Assembly: GCF_001507645.1 (NCBI RefSeq)
Contig: NZ_CP013909.1
Span: 2,976,001-3,040,000, forward strand
Direction of reading: 5' to 3'
Length of the DNA stretch: 64,000 bases
Source: Hymenobacter sedentarius
GTDB taxonomy: Bacteria; Bacteroidota; Bacteroidia; Cytophagales; Hymenobacteraceae
Positions 60,121-64,000 of the stretch are shown here, one piece after another. Within the stretch, counting starts at the first letter, position 1, and the number at the start of each line of letters is the position of its first letter. The notes beneath the pieces are model-generated. The model was not told where the DNA came from. It searched no databases and saw nothing but the letters and a program-made list of their open reading frames with translations. The translations under genes were made by a program, and so were the position numbers.

Positions 60121-60504
60121 GAATCAGGTAACAGCCAACGGCCGGTTTGGATTGCGCGGCCACCTGCAGCGAGGATGAGAGGGCCATAGGAGAAAGTACA
60201 GTACGGGGCTTACGGTTTCTTGTAGGCACTTTCGGGAGGTTTTATTCCTTTTTGTAGTTAATCAAATGGAAAAGCTTGGCGCCCCAAACCTCGGGTAATA
60301 GTAGCTGCCTGCAGGTTTTGTACTTTAAGACGTTAGCTCAACTAGACAGCTGGGTAGTACTCGGTTCACCGAGAAGTTGCGGGAGTTCGTCCGGAAAAGG
60401 GTGGGGTTAGGCTAAAATAGTCGGGGCGATATTCACGGGGCTGATACTTTCGAAGCGTGAGAATGGCAACAGTCGTTTTCGGCACTTCACTTTCGGTCTC
60501 CTGG
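60121..60504. other. Intergenic stretch, nothing recognised
   Basis: The 384 bases upstream of xdhC (minus strand) and before the small secreted ORF (plus strand). It holds AT-rich patches that may be promoters. No RNA, repeat or gene is recognised. Confidence 0.35.
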
Positions 60505-60696
60505 ATGATGTTTACCAATATTCAACAGTATTTTCGCTTCTACCTGGCGTTGGCTTTATCTATTCTGTTGGCTATTGGAGTCCGGTTGCAAGCTGCCCCG
60601 CTGGGCTCAGGAACGACTGCAAAGGAAGAAGTAACCACGAGCGCACCGGCTGGCTTTCAGAGCCCTGGTGCGGGTGGCACGGTGGCAGCGCGCTAA
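60505..60696 (+). CDS. Short putative exported protein
   Basis: A 63-residue ORF starting at ATG 60505 or 60508. It has a plausible signal or membrane segment (FYLALALSILLAIGVRLQAA) and a short Thr/Ala/Gly tail (GSGTTAKEEVTTSAPAGFQS). I recognise no family. It ends 36 bases before a strong hairpin (60733-60768), which suggests it is transcribed as its own unit upstream of the response regulator. Two facts support it being real: the hydrophobic segment at the right place and the terminator. Against it are its size and the lack of known relatives. Confidence 0.45.
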   Translation: MMFTNIQQYFRFYLALALSILLAIGVRLQAAPLGSGTTAKEEVTTSAPAGFQSPGAGGTVAAR

Positions 60697-60732
60697 CCCC
60701 GCCCGCCCCGCCGAACCCGATTGTAAACAAGC

Positions 60733-60768
60733 CGGCCCGCTCCGTAGTAAACCTACCGGAGCGGGCCG
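60733..60768 (+). terminator. Hairpin terminator before the two-component genes
   Basis: Perfect 12-bp stem CGGCCCGCTCCG and CGGAGCGGGCCG with a 12-base loop, followed by ACTGTATTTTC. It lies between the short exported ORF and the response regulator gene. Confidence 0.75.
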
Positions 60769-60806
60769 ACTGTATTTTCGGGCCGTCGGCGCTACCTTCC
60801 GGCCCC

Positions 60807-61487
60807 ATGAAAATTCTTTTAGTCGAAGACGAACCTTCGGTGGCGGCCTTCCTCCACCAGGGCCTTACCGAGCAGGACTACACCGTGGACCTGGCCGCCG
60901 ATGGCCTGCTGGGGCTGCGCCGGGCGCAGTCTACGCAATACGATTGCCTGATTCTCGACCAGATGCTGCCGGGCCTGAGCGGTCTGGAAGTGTGCCGGCA
61001 GGTGCGCGCCCACGACCCCGGCGTGCCCATCCTCATACTCACCGCCCTGGGTGAAACCGATGATAAAATTCGCGGCCTCGACGCCGGGGCCGACGACTAC
61101 CTGGTGAAGCCCTTTGCCTTTGAGGAGCTGCTGGCCCGGCTGCGCGCCCTGGTGCGCCGCCGCACCGAAGCCCCCGCGCCCAAAGCTGTGCTGCACCTGG
61201 CCGACCTCACCCTCGACCCCGCCGCCAAGCGCGTGGAGCGGGCCGGGCAAGCCGTGCAACTCACCGCGCGGGAGTTTTCCTTGCTGGAGTACCTGCTGCG
61301 CAACCAAGGCCGCGTGGTTTCCCGGGCCGACCTGCTGGAGCACGTGTGGGACATCAGCTTCGATACCGGCTCGAATGTTATCGACGTGTATATCAATTTT
61401 CTGCGTAAGAAAATCGACAAAGGCTTTGAGCCCAAGCTCATTCACACGCTGGTGGGCATGGGCTACGTGATGAAGACGGAGGGGTAA
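60807..61487 (+). CDS. OmpR-family response regulator
   Basis: A 226-residue DNA-binding regulator. The receiver domain has the acidic pair in LLVEDEPS, phospho-acceptor Asp51 in LILDQMLPGLSG, Thr79 in LILTALGE and Lys101 in YLVKPFAFEE. The winged-helix domain (about 130-226) has LTAREFSLLEYLLRNQGRVV and ends with IHTLVGMGYVMK. The kinase encoded downstream (61710) is the likely partner, but the two genes are separated by a 166-base family C repeat. Such CusR/ArlR-type pairs often sense metal or envelope stress. The regulated genes are not known from this window. Confidence 0.94.
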   Translation: MKILLVEDEPSVAAFLHQGLTEQDYTVDLAADGLLGLRRAQSTQYDCLILDQMLPGLSGLEVCRQVRAHDPGVPILILTALGETDDKIRGLDAGADDYLVKPFAFEELLARLRALVRRRTEAPAPKAVLHLADLTLDPAAKRVERAGQAVQLTAREFSLLEYLLRNQGRVVSRADLLEHVWDISFDTGSNVIDVYINFLRKKIDKGFEPKLIHTLVGMGYVMKTEG

Positions 61488-61496
61488 AAGAACAGC

Positions 61497-61662
61497 ACTC
61501 CCCTCCTTACCAAGGAGGGGACGCTGGCGCGAAGCGGCAGCTGGGGTGGTTGCGGGCGTTGCACGGCTTGCGGTAGTATCGTTCGGGTGTCGTGCAACGA
61601 ATCCAACCACCCCCGTCCGAACCTGCGGTTCGAACATCCCCTCCTTGGCTAAGGAGGGGAGT
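61497..61662. repeat. Family C palindromic repeat, copy 4
   Basis: ACTCCCCTCCTTACCAAGGA at the left and CTTGGCTAAGGAGGGGAGT at the right, with the same inner GGGGTGGTTG / CAACCACCCCC stem and GGTTCGAAC segment as 24161-24326, to which it is nearly identical. It lies between the response regulator and histidine kinase genes. Confidence 0.88.
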
Positions 61663-61709
61663 TTTTGACAACCTCTCGTTTGTAACATCCTTTTAAACGC
61701 AACATCTCC

Positions 61710-63104
61710 GTGTCCATACGCCTGCGTCTTGCCATTCAGTTTGGGGCCATTCTGGCCGTGACGCTGCTGCTGTTTGCGTTGGCTATCTACTTTGCCACCA
61801 AGCAGTCGCGGCGGGCGCTGTTTACCCAAAGCCTGTTTAAAAGGACGCTAGTGGTAGGCCATGCCTACGCCGAAGGTCAGGAAAGCCGCAACGCCAACCA
61901 GCAGGCCTCCTACCGGCGCTACCTGCGCCAGCTCTACCGCACCCTGCCCGAAGAAGAAGGCCGGGTGTACGATGCCGCCAATCGCCTGGTGTTTCGGGAA
62001 GGGCAGGGCCCAGCCAAGCCAGTCCCCGCCGCCTGGCTGGCCGAAGTGCGGCGCAGCGGCCGGGCCGTGCTGGAGCCCGAAACCCACTACCACGAAACCG
62101 TGGGCCTGCTCTACCAGGATGCCCGGCTGGGGCCGCTGGTGGTAGTGGCCTCGTCCGTAGATGAAGACAGCCGCCAGCAGCTGGCGCAGCTGCGCCAGCT
62201 GTTGGCCGTGGGGCTGCTGGCCGCGCTGGTGGTCATGGGCATCGGCAACTGGTTTTTTGCCGGGCAGGCCCTGCGTCCGCTGCGCCGCATGGTGCAGGAA
62301 GTCGACGGCATCACCGCCACCGACCTGAGCCAGCGCCTCACGCAGGCCGCGGGCTCAAACGACGAAATCGGGCGCCTGGCCCAGCGCTTCAACCGCCTGC
62401 TCGACCGGCTGGAATCGGCCTTTGCCGGCCAGCGCACCTTTGTGCGCGACGCCTCGCACGAGCTGCGCACCCCGCTCACCGCCCTGATTGGGGAGCTGGA
62501 AGTGGCCCTGCTGCAAGCCGAGCGCCCGCCGGCCGAGTACCGGCGCGTGCTGCAAAGCACCCTCGATTCGGCCCGCCAGCTCAACGAGCTCACCAACGGC
62601 CTGCTGCAGATTGCCCGCGCCTCCGACGACTCCTCGCAAGTGCCCATGGGCCCGGTGCGGCTCGACGAGCTGCTGCTGCAGGCCCACGAGCAGCTGCTGC
62701 GCCGCCACCCCACCTGCCGGGTCGACCTCGATTTTCGCGAAGGCGAAGAAGCCAACTGCTTCACCGTGCGCGGCAACGAGGCGCTGCTTCTCTCGGCCAT
62801 GCTCAATGTGCTGGACAATGCCTGTAAGTTTTCGGCCGGCAATGGCGGCACGGTCACGGCTTCGCTGGCCCGCACCGCCCACCACCTCACGCTGCTAGTC
62901 TCGGACGAAGGCCCCGGCCTGAGTCCGGCCGATTTGCAGCAGGTGTTCGTGCCCTTCTTCCGGGCGGCCACGGCGCGGGCGGTGCCGGGCCACGGCATCG
63001 GCCTGCCGCTGGCAGCGCGCATTATGGCGCTGCACGGCGGCACGGTGCGCGTCGAGAGCGAAGTGGGCAAGGGCACCCAGGTATGGCTCAATTGGCCTAT
63101 TTAG
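61710..63104 (+). CDS. Sensor histidine kinase (CusS-like)
   Basis: A 464-residue membrane kinase starting at GTG 61710. It has two membrane helices (about 10-29 and 163-185) around a periplasmic sensor of about 130 residues. A HAMP domain (ALRPLRRMVQEVDGITATDL) precedes the phosphoacceptor His250 in FVRDASHELRTPLTALIGEL. The ATP-binding domain shows the N box (LNVLDNACKFSAG), G1 box (VSDEGPGLSP) and G2 box (GHGIGLPLAARIMALHGG). It is the presumed partner of the response regulator encoded upstream. The sensor domain has no recognisable ligand motif. Confidence 0.93.
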   Translation: MSIRLRLAIQFGAILAVTLLLFALAIYFATKQSRRALFTQSLFKRTLVVGHAYAEGQESRNANQQASYRRYLRQLYRTLPEEEGRVYDAANRLVFREGQGPAKPVPAAWLAEVRRSGRAVLEPETHYHETVGLLYQDARLGPLVVVASSVDEDSRQQLAQLRQLLAVGLLAALVVMGIGNWFFAGQALRPLRRMVQEVDGITATDLSQRLTQAAGSNDEIGRLAQRFNRLLDRLESAFAGQRTFVRDASHELRTPLTALIGELEVALLQAERPPAEYRRVLQSTLDSARQLNELTNGLLQIARASDDSSQVPMGPVRLDELLLQAHEQLLRRHPTCRVDLDFREGEEANCFTVRGNEALLLSAMLNVLDNACKFSAGNGGTVTASLARTAHHLTLLVSDEGPGLSPADLQQVFVPFFRAATARAVPGHGIGLPLAARIMALHGGTVRVESEVGKGTQVWLNWPI

Positions 63105-63253
63105 CCCAAAAAGGTCGTTTTTCTGGTTTTAATTTCCTTTTAACTTGAGTTTAATTCGGTCTTAATAGCCCCCCCGTAACCTTGTGGCAGAATTCCTACG
63201 GTTACGACGCCTGCTCGCCTTCGCAGCAGTCGTTCTATTATTAAGACACGGTT

Positions 63254-64000
63254 ATGTCAGAAATTATTTCCTCGCCGGCTCGCACCGGTGCTCGCATTGC
63301 GGCGGCTGCCGAGCCGGCCGGCCCGGCGCCCAAGCCTTCGGTTTTTAGCTCAATCGGGCAGGATGCCCCGGCCGGGCTGGTGGTTTTCCTGGTGGCGCTG
63401 CCCTTGTGCCTGGGCATCTCGCTGGCCTCGGGCGCGCCACTACTCGCGGGCCTTATCACGGGCATTGTGGGCGGCGTATTGGTGAGCTGGCTCAGTGGCT
63501 CGCAGCTGAGCGTGAGCGGGCCCGCCGCCGGCCTCACCGTGATTGTGCTCACGGCCATCAGCACGCTGGGCTCTTTCCAGGCGCTGCTGGCGGCCACGGT
63601 AATCGCCGGAGCCATTCAGGTGCTGATGGGCGTGGCCAAGGCCGGGGTCATCGGCATGTACTTCCCGGCAGCAGTTATCCGCGGCATGCTGGCTGCCATT
63701 GGCTTGATTCTGATTCTCAAGCAGATTCCGCACTTCCTCGGGGCTGACACCGACTATTTTGAGGACATGGACTTTATGCAGTTCAATGGCCAGAACACCT
63801 TCTCAGCCATTGGCGCTGCCGCCCGGGCCCTGAGCCCCGGCTCGGTGCTGGTGGGCTTTGCGTCCTTGGCGCTGCTGCTCCTGTGGGATACCCGGGCGGT
63901 GCAGCGGCAGGCCTGGGCCCGCAAGGTGCCCGGCGCGCTGGTGGTCGTGCTGGTTTCCATTGGCCTGAACCAATTGCTGCGCGCCGTGGCCCCAGAGTAC
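63254..64000 (+). CDS. SulP family anion transporter, N-terminal part
   Basis: The first 249 residues of a SulP/SLC26 membrane transporter that leaves the window. After a 33-residue Ala/Pro-rich start come the hallmarks: DAPAGLVVFLVALPLCLGIS, then VGGVLVSWLSGSQLSVSGPA and AGLTVIVLTAI, and GVIGMYFPAAVIRGMLAAIG. These are the anion-binding and oligomer features of the family. Bacteroidota SulP proteins of this sort transport bicarbonate or sulphate. Substrate cannot be told from this part, and any STAS domain would be past the right edge. The start is an ATG at 63254. Confidence 0.9.
   Translation, partial: MSEIISSPARTGARIAAAAEPAGPAPKPSVFSSIGQDAPAGLVVFLVALPLCLGISLASGAPLLAGLITGIVGGVLVSWLSGSQLSVSGPAAGLTVIVLTAISTLGSFQALLAATVIAGAIQVLMGVAKAGVIGMYFPAAVIRGMLAAIGLILILKQIPHFLGADTDYFEDMDFMQFNGQNTFSAIGAAARALSPGSVLVGFASLALLLLWDTRAVQRQAWARKVPGALVVVLVSIGLNQLLRAVAPEY

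Noticed and set aside
1..64000. CRISPR arrays, tRNA, rRNA, riboswitches and integrases.
   Set aside because: No regularly spaced short direct repeats with spacers, no cloverleaf and no recognisable rRNA or riboswitch core was seen; the repeats present are single palindromes.

Overview
The window comes from a GC-rich Bacteroidota genome, most likely Hymenobacter or a close relative in the Cytophagales. The grounds are a protein with a C-terminal type IX secretion sorting domain (6546-7922), the Bacteroidota arrangement DUF4159 / MoxR / DUF58 / BatA / DUF4175, RND efflux genes of Bacteroidota type, the lack of clear Shine-Dalgarno sequences, and many long palindromic repeats between genes. The taxon is inferred from protein style; no rRNA or tRNA gene was seen. 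No prophage, transposase, integrase or CRISPR array was recognised.

Layout. 1-392 holds a frameshifted sensor-like gene that runs off the left edge. 1060-4285 is a LolD-type ABC ATPase with a large FtsX-type permease. 4477-7922 carries an SGNH esterase lipoprotein, a small unknown gene, glutamate racemase and a T9SS cargo protein. 8179-18185 (minus strand) is the MoxR cluster: DUF4159, a small membrane protein, MoxR, DUF58, a Thr/Lys/Ala-rich secreted protein, a BatA-type protein, a DUF4175-like protein and a membrane-anchored partner. 18468-19094 is an outer-membrane barrel. 19404-29336 (minus) holds three consecutive TldD-PmbA gene pairs. 29640-30446 is a PAP2 phosphatase. 30658-43061 (minus) holds two complete RND tripartite efflux systems with mirrored gene order. 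43222-45930 is a large M14 metallocarboxypeptidase. 46436-49045 holds a short basic-tailed secreted protein and a WG-repeat membrane protein. 49230-58438 (plus) is a complete reductive pyrimidine catabolism cluster. 58604-60120 has a Tyr/Pro-rich lipoprotein and XdhC. 60505-63104 has a short secreted ORF and a two-component system. A SulP transporter starts at 63254 and leaves the window.

How genes work together. PreT/PreA reduce uracil or thymine, dihydropyrimidinase opens the ring, beta-ureidopropionase releases the beta-amino acid, a class III aminotransferase makes the semialdehyde, and the CoA-acylating dehydrogenase makes acetyl- or propionyl-CoA. The three TldD-PmbA pairs each combine a Tat-like, HExxxH-bearing TldD with a shorter PmbA lacking the zinc motif, so three parallel heterodimeric peptidases are plausible. 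They lie close to the MoxR cluster.

The most unusual signal is the set of palindromic intergenic repeats (families A to D below). Family C is found inside each of the three TldD-PmbA pairs and again between the response regulator and its kinase, while family B punctuates the efflux and pyrimidine clusters.
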